DNA of 12,751 nucleotides from Halarchaeoplasma sp046498385 (GTDB lineage Archaea > Thermoplasmatota > Thermoplasmata > Halarchaeoplasmatales > Halarchaeoplasmataceae). Position 1 is the first letter of the stretch; each line of letters opens with the position of its first letter. Location of the stretch: contig JAWOAU010000106.1 in NCBI GenBank assembly GCA_046498385.1, positions 1 to 12,751 of the forward strand. The letters are read 5' to 3'. Below, in pieces: positions 1 through 7,600 of this stretch. The translations under genes were made by a program, and so were the position numbers. The notes beneath the pieces are model-generated. The model did not search any database. It saw only the letters and a program-made list of their open reading frames with translations, and was not told the origin of the DNA.

Positions 1-337
1 ATTTAATAGAAGAGGACGATACCTTATTTACGTGGCAAAACACCGACACATCCGGTCTCTTCGATAACACAGATACCGGGGAATATGATGTGACGGCTTC
101 ATATGAAGGTGTAACTTCAGAACCTACCGTAGTAACGGTTGAACCGGAGGATGTGGATTACGTAGTTATATCACCCGATGGAACAGAAACGATTACTGCA
201 GGAGATACACTGGAATTCACCGCATATGCATACGATCGATACGATAATTTGATCACCGACTCCACTGTGGAATTCGCATGGCAGAACGCTGAAAATGGAA
301 TATTCAACAAATATATTGCAGGACTGTATGAAGTAAC
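1..337 (+). repeat. Near-identical intragenic direct repeat, first copy
   Basis: Bases 1-337 match 490-826 with only about six differences by eye (for example A113 versus G602). The offset is 489 bp, exactly 163 codons, equal to two Ig-like repeats. The copies diverge sharply after 337/826. Being in phase with the codons, the repeat keeps the protein frame. It may extend upstream of the window. Confidence 0.9.
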
Positions 338-3077
338 GGCGACCTACAAAGGAGTCACTTCTGCACCAACTATAGTCACCGTTCAGAATGACGATGTACA
401 TACAATAGATATAACACCTAGCGCGGACACAACTATTAAAGCCGGGGAAACAGTAAATTTCTCCGCAGCAGCATACGACCAGTATGGTAATTTAATAGAA
501 GAGGACGATACCTTATTTACGTGGCAAAACACCGACACATCCGGTCTCTTCGATAACACAGATACCGGGGAATATGATGTGACGGCTTCATATGAAGGTG
601 TGACTTCAGAACCTACCGTAGTAACGGTTGAACCGGAGGATGTGGATTACGTAGTTATATCACCCGATGGAACAGAAACGATTACTGCAGGAGATACACT
701 GGAATTCACCGCATATGCATACGATCGATACGATAATTTGATCACCGATTCCACCATGGACTTCGCATGGCAGAACGCTGAAAATGGAATATTCAACAAA
801 TATGTTGCAGGACTGTATGAAGTAACCGCCATTTATAGTGGAGTTTCGTCATCACCGACAACCATGACCGTTGAACCAACAGATATTGACAGGATCGAAA
901 TAGCCCCCCATGAAGAACAAAATATACAAGCTGGACAGACAATAGAATTCTCAGCAATCGCATACGATGAATACGATAATCCCGTAGAAAATGATAACGA
1001 AGAGTTCCTATGGATAAACACCGATGAGAACGGAGTATTCCATCAAAGCGATGCCGGAGAATATCAAGTAACGGCTTCATATGGAGACATTACTTCATCT
1101 CCTACATCCGTAACCGTTGTACCCGGAGAAGCTGACTACATCATTTTATCACCCCAAGAAAGGGATACTATTGAGGCAGGTGTGATCCTGCAGTTCTCAG
1201 CAGAAGCCTACGACGGATATGATAATTTAATCACGGATAGCACAACGGACTTCTCCTGGAAAAATGCAGACCGCTTCGGCATATTCAACAAAAGTAGGGT
1301 AGGAAAATATAATATTACAGCCTCTTACAAAGGAGTCACGTCTGGCGTTATAACAATCACAGTAGAGCCGGCAGAAGTATGCTTGGTGACCATTACGCCC
1401 GATACATCCCAAACTATCAACGCCGGTCAGACCGTAGAATTCTCAGCAGCCGCATACGATGAATATGGCAACATGATCGAAGATCATGCCGCAGAGTTCA
1501 TATGGGTTAACACGGATGACAGCGGTTTATTTGTCGAAGCAACGGCCGGGGAATATGACGTGACCGCGGCATACCAAGAGGTAATATCAGATTCCATTAC
1601 TGTAATTGTTGAACCAGGTGATACCGGCAGCATAGTTATAACCCCAGAAGATTCAAACGTAACCGCCGGAGACACACAAACTTACACCGCAACCGCATAT
1701 GACGAATATGGCAATGAATTCGACGTGACAGGAGACATTCATTGGTCCATAGATGAAGAAGCTGGGGGAGGTTGGGTAAATAACGTATACACGTCTCGAT
1801 TCGCAGGGTCGTGGACGGTGACAGCTACTTACGGTACATTGGAGGATACCGCATCTCTCACGGTTGAACCAACAGAGGCTTACCGACTGTTTATCACCCC
1901 CGGTATCTCCACAATAACTGCCGATGATACGGAAATTTACAGCGCAGTGGTATACGACCGATTCAACAACGAGGTAGAAGATGTTACCGACGAAATCAAT
2001 TGGTCCATAGAGAACGCAGCCGGTGGGGAGTGGGACAAAAATATATACATTTCCCAATTCACCGGAATATGGACGATTACTGGTCAATGCGGTAATTTAA
2101 CAGATAATGCGATATTAACGGTAGAGCCAGGTGCAGTTGAAATCGTTAACATATACCCATCACAGGGACAAACGGTTTCAGTAGGACAGGATATATTGTT
2201 CTCTGCGGAAGCATATGACGGTTCTGGGAACCTACTTTCAGACGATGCTAGGGATTTTGCTTGGAACAACGCTATCAACGGCATATTTAACCAAAATGAT
2301 GTTGGAAATTACGAGGTTACGGCCACATATCAAAACGTAACATCAGATACAACAAATGTAATGGTTGAAAAAGCGAATTTTGTGATTGAAATAACAGATT
2401 TCGATGACAAAGTAAAAGAAGGAGAGCGATTAACTATATCATATCGCGTGGTAAACACCGGTGGTGTTGAAGGCACCTATGATATAGTATTCAATATAGA
2501 TGGCAACCAGTTTAAAATCTATCCAGATCTCAAACTAGACGTTGACGAAGAATTCAACGGTAGGTTTACATGGAAAACCGAAGAGAAAGGAACTTACGAG
2601 CTTGAGATCACAAACGAACATGACACAGCATCAGTGAAGGCCTCAGTAGAGAGTGATACGGGAATCAACCTATCAAACTATTACTGGCTCGTGATCCTGT
2701 TTCTATTGATCGCAGTAATAGTGCTGCTATTTGCCGCGAAGTTCTTGAAAGAAGAATTTATAGATACTAGGATAAAAGAATCGGACACCGGAGACGGCGT
2801 CGAAACCTATGACCATGATGAAGTTGAAAAGATTAAAGAAAAAGAATATGAAAACTCACAAGCGGCGATGGCATCACTCAAAAGCAATTATCGAAGATAC
2901 AATGAGTATGCAAAACGGCTTGAATATCTCGAAAAAAGAGAAAGTGTTTTAGATGAAAAATTAGCGAATAACGATATTGCTAAAGACAATTACGACAGAG
3001 CCATAGGAAATATTGAGATAAATAAGCTGGATATCGAAGAAAAGCTAACTTCCCTACAAGATGAAATCCTAGAATAG
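1..3077 (+). CDS. Ig-like-repeat cell-surface protein with C-terminal membrane anchor and cytoplasmic coiled coil (5' end outside window)
   Basis: The reading frame is open from base 3 to the TAG at 3075-3077, so the N-terminus, including any signal peptide, lies upstream of the window; the GTG at 90 is an internal codon. There is one partial and nine complete Ig-like repeats of about 81-86 residues. Each has a conserved core: an ISP/ITP strand, ITAGDT/INAGQT, AYDxYxN, a W, G-x-Y-x-VTA-x-Y, and a closing TVEP linker. A CARDB-like beta domain follows (about 2379-2680), then one hydrophobic helix starting WLVILFLLIAV (2685-2747) and about 109 charged residues rich in heptad-like K/E/L patterns ending at the stop. 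The layout implies an extracellular stalk, one membrane pass and a cytoplasmic coiled coil. Stacked Ig-like repeats usually serve adhesion or cell-surface architecture; no ligand can be read here. No close partner gene is visible, since purM downstream has its own promoter. Confidence 0.88.
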   Translation, partial: LIEEDDTLFTWQNTDTSGLFDNTDTGEYDVTASYEGVTSEPTVVTVEPEDVDYVVISPDGTETITAGDTLEFTAYAYDRYDNLITDSTVEFAWQNAENGIFNKYIAGLYEVTATYKGVTSAPTIVTVQNDDVHTIDITPSADTTIKAGETVNFSAAAYDQYGNLIEEDDTLFTWQNTDTSGLFDNTDTGEYDVTASYEGVTSEPTVVTVEPEDVDYVVISPDGTETITAGDTLEFTAYAYDRYDNLITDSTMDFAWQNAENGIFNKYVAGLYEVTAIYSGVSSSPTTMTVEPTDIDRIEIAPHEEQNIQAGQTIEFSAIAYDEYDNPVENDNEEFLWINTDENGVFHQSDAGEYQVTASYGDITSSPTSVTVVPGEADYIILSPQERDTIEAGVILQFSAEAYDGYDNLITDSTTDFSWKNADRFGIFNKSRVGKYNITASYKGVTSGVITITVEPAEVCLVTITPDTSQTINAGQTVEFSAAAYDEYGNMIEDHAAEFIWVNTDDSGLFVEATAGEYDVTAAYQEVISDSITVIVEPGDTGSIVITPEDSNVTAGDTQTYTATAYDEYGNEFDVTGDIHWSIDEEAGGGWVNNVYTSRFAGSWTVTATYGTLEDTASLTVEPTEAYRLFITPGISTITADDTEIYSAVVYDRFNNEVEDVTDEINWSIENAAGGEWDKNIYISQFTGIWTITGQCGNLTDNAILTVEPGAVEIVNIYPSQGQTVSVGQDILFSAEAYDGSGNLLSDDARDFAWNNAINGIFNQNDVGNYEVTATYQNVTSDTTNVMVEKANFVIEITDFDDKVKEGERLTISYRVVNTGGVEGTYDIVFNIDGNQFKIYPDLKLDVDEEFNGRFTWKTEEKGTYELEITNEHDTASVKASVESDTGINLSNYYWLVILFLLIAVIVLLFAAKFLKEEFIDTRIKESDTGDGVETYDHDEVEKIKEKEYENSQAAMASLKSNYRRYNEYAKRLEYLEKRESVLDEKLANNDIAKDNYDRAIGNIEINKLDIEEKLTSLQDEILE
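490..826 (+). repeat. Near-identical intragenic direct repeat, second copy
   Basis: This is the partner of 1-337 at a 489-bp offset. The neighbouring Ig-like repeats (from about 880 onward) keep the same protein motif but have drifted in DNA sequence. This two-repeat block was therefore duplicated or gene-converted much more recently than the rest of the array. Confidence 0.9.
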
Positions 3078-3154
3078 ATTTGGTCGACCTGTGGAGATGT
3101 GATACCTTATTTAGCTATGATGCTCAAGTTTGAGTCACATTCTAAACCGTTTTC

Positions 3155-3172
3155 AGGAAAATAATAAGTATA
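3155..3172 (+). promoter_or_regulatory. Probable BRE/TATA promoter of purM
   Basis: An A-rich stretch (aggaaa) runs into aataataagtata, centred about 26 bases before the purM ATG at 3192. No Shine-Dalgarno motif lies between it and the ATG, which fits a leaderless archaeal transcript. The rest of 3078-3191 shows nothing else I can name. Confidence 0.5.
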
Positions 3173-3191
3173 CCGAGCCCTACTTAAAGAT

Positions 3192-4184
3192 ATGAAAAGA
3201 CTAACGTACAAGGATGCAGGTGTGGATATAGACGCAGAGGAGGAAGGCATCTTCGCTTTAAAACGTATGTTGGGGTTTAGAAGAAAGGGGATCGGAGCTG
3301 CTATAGAGGGAGAATTTACAGGACTCATAGACTTCGGCGATTTCGCCCTCACACTGTGCACAGACGGCGTTGGAACCAAGTTGCTGATAGCAGATGCTAT
3401 GGAGAAGTGGGATACGGTTGGTATCGACTGCATTGCTATGAACGTGAACGACACCATATGCCAGGGTGCCGAACCAATCGCGTTTGTAGATTACTTAGCC
3501 GTAGAGGAGCCGGACCCAATATTGATGCGGGAGTTAGGTAAAGGATTGAATCGCGGTGCCGAACTAGCCAACATTTCAATAGTCGGTGGAGAAACCGCAA
3601 CCTTGGGGGAAATAGTCAAGGGATTCGATATCGCGGGGGCGGCTTTGGGTTATGTAAAAAAAGAAAATATCATAGATGGTGAAGATGTTGTTCCAGGGGA
3701 TAAAATAATAGGACTACCTAGTTCGGGTATACACTCCAACGGATTAACCTTGGCTAGGAAAATAATAGAAGAGGGAGATTATGATTATCACGACCAATGT
3801 GAATACGGAATTATTGGCGAACTGCTCCTAGAACCCACTGAAATATATGTTAAAACCGTAATGGATCTTATTAAAGACGTACATATTAAAGGAATGGCAA
3901 ATATCACTGGAGGCGGACTAAGGAATTTAAAGCGTATAAATTCATCCTGCGGTTATAACATCATCGATCCTCTACCGACTAATCCTGTATTCGAGTTTTT
4001 ACAAAGCGAAGGTGACGTTACGGACAAAGAGATGTACCAAACATTCAACATGGGTATGGGATTGGCTTTGGTTGTTTCAAAAGAACACGCAGAAAAACTG
4101 GCGGTGAAAACCAGAGGCAAGGTTGTAGGAGAGGTAATAGAAGGAACCGATGTATTACTCGACGGGAAAGATATACGATATTGA
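3192..4184 (+). CDS. purM: Phosphoribosylformylglycinamidine cyclo-ligase (AIR synthetase)
   Basis: PurM closes the imidazole ring in cytoplasmic de novo purine synthesis, converting FGAM plus ATP to AIR. At 330 residues it has a normal family length. Family landmarks visible in order: YKDAGVDI (residues 6-13), TDGVGTK (57-63), NVNDTICQGAEP (84-95) in the ATP/metal-binding region, GGETATL (132-138), SSGIHSNG (177-184) and NITGGGLRNL (237-246). The helical segment ending in NMGMGLALVV (286-295) is also typical. The ATG at 3192 is preceded by a TATA-like box at the right distance for leaderless expression and gives the expected N-terminus. The gene stands alone: upstream is the end of the surface-protein gene and downstream is a 500-bp gap. 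No other pur gene is in the window. Confidence 0.96.
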   Translation: MKRLTYKDAGVDIDAEEEGIFALKRMLGFRRKGIGAAIEGEFTGLIDFGDFALTLCTDGVGTKLLIADAMEKWDTVGIDCIAMNVNDTICQGAEPIAFVDYLAVEEPDPILMRELGKGLNRGAELANISIVGGETATLGEIVKGFDIAGAALGYVKKENIIDGEDVVPGDKIIGLPSSGIHSNGLTLARKIIEEGDYDYHDQCEYGIIGELLLEPTEIYVKTVMDLIKDVHIKGMANITGGGLRNLKRINSSCGYNIIDPLPTNPVFEFLQSEGDVTDKEMYQTFNMGMGLALVVSKEHAEKLAVKTRGKVVGEVIEGTDVLLDGKDIRY

Positions 4185-4227
4185 ACATACTTCAACCCCA
4201 AAGTTGATCATATCCATGTAATAAGTT

Positions 4228-4247
4228 ATCTTATTAAATTTTATTTT
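4228..4247 (+). terminator. Possible T-rich terminator of purM
   Basis: A T-rich stretch with runs of three to four T (around ttaaattttatttt) lies about 45-60 bases after the purM stop, as in archaeal factor-assisted T-tract termination. There is no hairpin. It directly precedes the next TATA box, so part of it could belong to that promoter. Confidence 0.3.
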
Positions 4248-4250
4248 CAA

Positions 4251-4263
4251 AATAATTATAAAT
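4251..4263 (+). promoter_or_regulatory. Strong TATA-box promoter ahead of a small transcript
   Basis: The motif aataattataaat, preceded by caaa (BRE-like), is the best TATA match in the window. Its centre at about 4258 predicts transcription start near 4284, two or three bases before an ATG at 4287. No large gene follows, so it probably drives a short RNA or a mini-ORF. Confidence 0.55.
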
Positions 4264-4286
4264 ACTACCCTGTGTATGTAGTATAC

Positions 4287-4364
4287 ATGAGACAAATAAG
4301 AGCAAGACAAAAAAACGCATACGACCTATCAAGCCTCTTATCGAACTACGGTCTTGTTAGATAG
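4287..4364 (+). CDS. Possible 25-residue leaderless peptide
   Basis: The ORF runs from ATG 4287 to TAG 4362-4364 and encodes a basic peptide beginning MRQIRARQKNAYDLSS and ending YGLVR. The ATG sits about 29 bases after the centre of a strong TATA box, the distance expected for a leaderless archaeal gene. There is no Shine-Dalgarno motif. The peptide shows no run of a single amino acid, so it does not look like an attenuator leader, and I recognise no family. Its second half overlaps the nested hairpin of the candidate small RNA. A short ORF here could be chance; promoter placement is the main support. Confidence 0.3.
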   Translation: MRQIRARQKNAYDLSSLLSNYGLVR

Positions 4365-4391
4365 AAAGGCACTCTGATAGGGGCTCCTAAA

Positions 4392-4408
4392 ACCTTTTCT
4401 TTTTTTAA
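4392..4408 (+). terminator. Poly-T terminator of the small transcript
   Basis: The tract ccttttctttttttaa ends the small unit; it contains a T4 and a T7 run, typical of archaeal intrinsic T-tract termination. It lies 11 bases after the outer hairpin stem, and the mini-transposon's target site starts inside it. Confidence 0.5.
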
Positions 4409-4411
4409 TAT
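4405..4411 (+). repeat. Target-site duplication, left copy (TTAATAT)
   Basis: This 7-base direct repeat is identical to 4552-4558. The two copies directly abut the inverted ends of the element at 4412-4551, as expected from staggered-cut transposition. Confidence 0.7.
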
Positions 4412-4551
4412 GAGGGCACCGTAAAAAGGTCACGTCACTTGAAAAGTCTTCATGGAATGTCTTTTCCCCCTCTAAAAACGGAGGGTTTCATGGAGTAAAT
4501 TGGATATCTCTAGCGTGTTTATGATCGCCCGACCCTTTTTACAGTGCCCTC
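4412..4551. mobile_element. 140-bp non-autonomous mini-transposon (MITE-like)
   Basis: The left end reads GAGGGCACCGTAAAAAGG (4412-4429). The reverse complement of the right end (4534-4551) reads GAGGGCACTGTAAAAAGG, so 17 of 18 bases match. A perfect TTAATAT duplication flanks both ends. The interior encodes no protein but has two small hairpins: GAAAAG/CTTTTC (4441-4446 with 4461-4466) and CCCTC/GAGGG (4468-4472 with 4481-4485). These features define a MITE that would be moved by a transposase encoded elsewhere. Its ends differ from those of the IS630 element at 11232-12329, and a 7-bp duplication does not fit IS630 (TA), so another family mobilised it. I cannot name that family. Confidence 0.75.
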
Positions 4552-4558
4552 TTAATAT
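4552..4558 (+). repeat. Target-site duplication, right copy (TTAATAT)
   Basis: This is the perfect copy of 4405-4411, directly after the element's terminal GCCCTC. Confidence 0.7.
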
Positions 4559-4586
4559 TTATCACTTAAAAAAAGACTCGGATTTG

Positions 4587-4595
4587 TATATAAAA
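4587..4595 (+). promoter_or_regulatory. Possible TATA box pointing into the regulator's 3' end
   Basis: The motif tatataaaa would place a start near 4616 on the plus strand. No supported gene follows; an RNA from here would run antisense to the last part of the regulator gene. TATA motifs are nearly symmetrical, so the direction is uncertain. The remainder of 4559-4684 shows only the regulator's T-rich 3' flank. Confidence 0.25.
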
Positions 4596-4650
4596 CAATC
4601 GCAGATCCATTATACTCACATCTGTAATCGACAGAGAAACAGATAACACA

Positions 4651-4667
4651 CAGAAATAACAAAAAAA
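4651..4667 (-). terminator. T-tract terminator of the regulator gene
   Basis: On the minus strand the sequence 18 bases past the TAA is a T7 run followed by GTTATTTCTG, a typical archaeal T-rich termination signal. Confidence 0.5.
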
Positions 4668-4684
4668 TGTGGTTCAGTGAAGGT

Positions 4685-7600
4685 TTAAAGGGAGTTCATA
4701 CAAGTATCAATATGTTCGCTGCACCGCTTTTTCCACAATCTCATACCCATATCCTTAAAACCATCTCGAAGCTCTTTTAACCTTCTGAGACCCTCTTGGT
4801 AGTTTTCCTTTTTTATTAGTAAAAGTGCGAGGTCATAGCGTGTCAAACACAATTCAGGCCTATTGTTCAACCCCTGTAGAAGCTCCCCTGATTTTGTCAA
4901 ATATTCATAAGCCTCTTCGTATTCGCCTTTGCTTCTCATTATTCTACCGAGCATTCTTTGTGCAAGCGCCTTGGCTAAGTTGTTTTTCTTACCCTCAGCT
5001 AGGGACAAAGCTCTTTTTCCATGCTCCAGAGCCTGGGGGATATCGCCTTTCAGATAATACACTTCAGTCAGTCTAACTTCATTATTAACGGTTTCAAAAA
5101 GATCGCCCACTTTGTCATAAATCTCTATACATTTGTTGTACAATTCTAAAGATTTGTCCAGCTTGTCGGTTTCGAGGTATATGTCACCGATATTACCAAT
5201 GGCTGAAGCATATCCTCTTTTATCACCCATCTTTAAACACATATCCTTGCTCTCTTCGTAATTTTCTTTTGCTTTCATAAGGTCCCCTAGAAGATGATAA
5301 CATTCCCCCATGTGATTAAGAGACATGGCTACAGCCCGTTGGTAACCTATGTCCTTCGATAATTCAAAGCACTTTTTATTTAATTCAAGCGAACGTTCTA
5401 TCAAACCCTTTTGGATGTGAAGTTTGCCTAGGTTACTCAAGCTAAGGGCTTCGCCCCGCTTATCACCCATACATTCAAACATATCCAGACTTTTTTCAAA
5501 CAATTTCTCTGCTTCTTGATTTCGACCCAGTATTCCTTGGATTATGCCCATGTTAACATAAACCGTTGCAATCGCTTCCTTCATACCCATTTCCTTCTGT
5601 ATCTCAAGACTCTTTGTATATGCATCTAAAGACTTACCGAGATGTCCCTGATCTTCATATATAATACCAAGGTTGTTTAAGCTCCTTGCTACTCCCTCTT
5701 TATCTCCTATATCCCGGCGTATAGAAACTGCGGATTCTAGATAATTTAAGCCGTCTTTGTAGTTGCCTATACGTACGGATAAAGTCCCGAGATTATGAAG
5801 GGCCTCTCCAAGGGACGAAGAGGAACCCATGTCTTCTGCCAGCCTTCGCTCCTCCCGGAAAACATCCATAGCGTCTTGATTATTGCCTTCCTGCATCTTC
5901 GCCCAACCCTTGATATTCAATAGTTTACATCTCTCCACCGCATCATGCTCAACGGCAGAAAGTCCTTTTTCAATGCTTTTAAATGTCTTACCGAATTCAC
6001 CTTGTTTCAGCCATGTGTCCGCAATCTTCCGATAGTGGCGTGAAATATCTTTATTCACTTTAGATGAAGAAATAAGGCGATCATAATAATTGCGACTCTT
6101 GTCATATTTACCTAATACCTTATGTACATCACCCAAATGCTCTAGAACGTGAATTTGCTGCTCCAGAGGAGCATTTTCCAATAATTTCAAACAATTCTCG
6201 TACATGACAATGGCATCTTCATGGGCATAGACCTTTTCTGCGGATTCCCCTGCTTCCATATAGTAAAATATCGCTTCCTCCGCCTCATCGCTTTTCTCAT
6301 AGTGATACGCCAGGTCGGAATAATATCTTTCAATATTGTCAGCATATACCTTCTTGATGTGCTCCGCAACAATGGCATGCAGTCTTTTCCTTTTTAATCT
6401 AGGAACATTTCGATAAGCGGTTATATGTACGGACCGGTGGTTAAAGTGAAAGCGTTCACCGAAGGTGTCCTCATGCCAAAATTCACTTCCAAGTATTACA
6501 TCGATATGATCAAGAAGATCTAGCTCGTCGAATCCGCTTAACGATAAAATAAGGTCGAAGGGTATTTCATCTCCGATCACGCTCCCCAATTGAAGCAATT
6601 TATACGGTTCGGGAGGCAGTGAATCTATCTTTTTTTTGATCACGTCTTGTATCAATCGTGGCAAACGAAACTCGTTTTCTTTAAGAGGAAAGGTATTGGT
6701 TTTAAGATCGATAGTACCATCGTCTATCAAAGCCTTCAAGTATTCACGAATAAAAAGAGGTATGCCGTCGCTCATCTCATGTAGGGTTTCTATAAAACCA
6801 GATGGTACCTCACCTATATTTAGCATGTTGTTAACCATTTCTCTTGTGAGGGATTTGTTCAAAGGCTTTATTGTAATAAACTTAGCCCGATGTTCTCTGA
6901 GAAGTCTTTCCTTTATTTCATTTAAAAAATGTTCATCTTTTATATCCTCCGGGCGGTAAGCAACCAGTAGGAGAATTCTGGAATCTTCCAGGTTAAGTGT
7001 TAGATAAAATAACATCTGAAGACTGGTTTTATCAGACCACTGCATATCATCTAAAAAGAGTATTAGAGGGGTTTCCTCGGAGCGTTCTTTGAGACGCCGT
7101 ACAGTCTCGAAAAACGTCATCCTCCTCTGCATTTCAAATACTCGTTGGTTATCTGCCTTTATGTCCTTTGTGCCTGACATCCCCATCGGTATAAAATAGC
7201 TCATAAATTCTTCCGAATGGTCAAAATGTTTTCTAAAAGCCCTCTTAAAGGGAAGATAAGGATCTGATGTCTCAAAATGTGCCTTCCCCGATAAAAATTG
7301 AAATCCTTGATTCTCAGCATATTCTTTTAATTCCATTGCCAATCTTGTCTTACCTATACCTGTATCCCCGGATAAAAAAACCGTTGAACTGATGCCTTTT
7401 TTGATACGCATTAATTCCTTTTTTAATGTTTCTAGTTCACGTTCCCGTCCCACAAAAATATCTTCTTTTGTTTTGCCCTTAGTTAAATCTATTACGCCCT
7501 GGGAATCCAATTGTTTGATTGCATCTAGTATAGGGGTTTTGGAATCAATATATCGTCCTACGTCTCCGAGTTTGATTTTTATGTCTTCAGAGGAGGTCTT

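Larger units (their letters stand above)
4284..4408 (+). ncRNA. Candidate small structured RNA, family not recognised
   Basis: Between a TATA box (4251-4263) and a poly-T tract (4392-4406) the sequence can form a nested hairpin. The outer stem is CCTATCA (4325-4331) with TGATAGG (4375-4381). A second stem is GCCT (4333-4336) with AGGC (4367-4370). An inner stem is TATC (4339-4342) with GATA (4360-4363). The apical loop spans about 4343-4359. Promoter, stem and terminator in a unit of about 120 bases suggest an independent small RNA. It does not match a C/D-box, H/ACA, tRNA or riboswitch pattern that I know. It overlaps a 25-codon ORF, so it could instead be a structured mini-mRNA. The pairing was found by eye and may be partly chance. 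Confidence 0.38.

Noticed and set aside
1..826. Regular direct repeats considered as a CRISPR or satellite array
   Set aside because: Repeat length is 489 bp in codon phase and the sequence encodes Ig-like domains; there are no spacers.
1653..2087. Minus-strand open frame (144 codons) within the surface-protein gene
   Set aside because: Low-complexity shadow of the repeat-coding strand, no promoter or recognisable domain.
4365..4390. Possible C/D-box guide RNA motifs (CTGATAG)
   Set aside because: No paired RUGAUGA and CUGA boxes at guide-RNA spacing.
4412..4551. MITE as a derivative of the IS630 element in the same window
   Set aside because: The terminal sequences do not match (GAGGGCAC versus GTAAAAATC or GTTAAATAC) and the target duplication is 7 bp, not TA.
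4667..4780. 37-codon plus-strand ORF overlapping the regulator's 3' end
   Set aside because: Antisense to conserved coding sequence, no ribosome site, no recognisable motif; likely chance.
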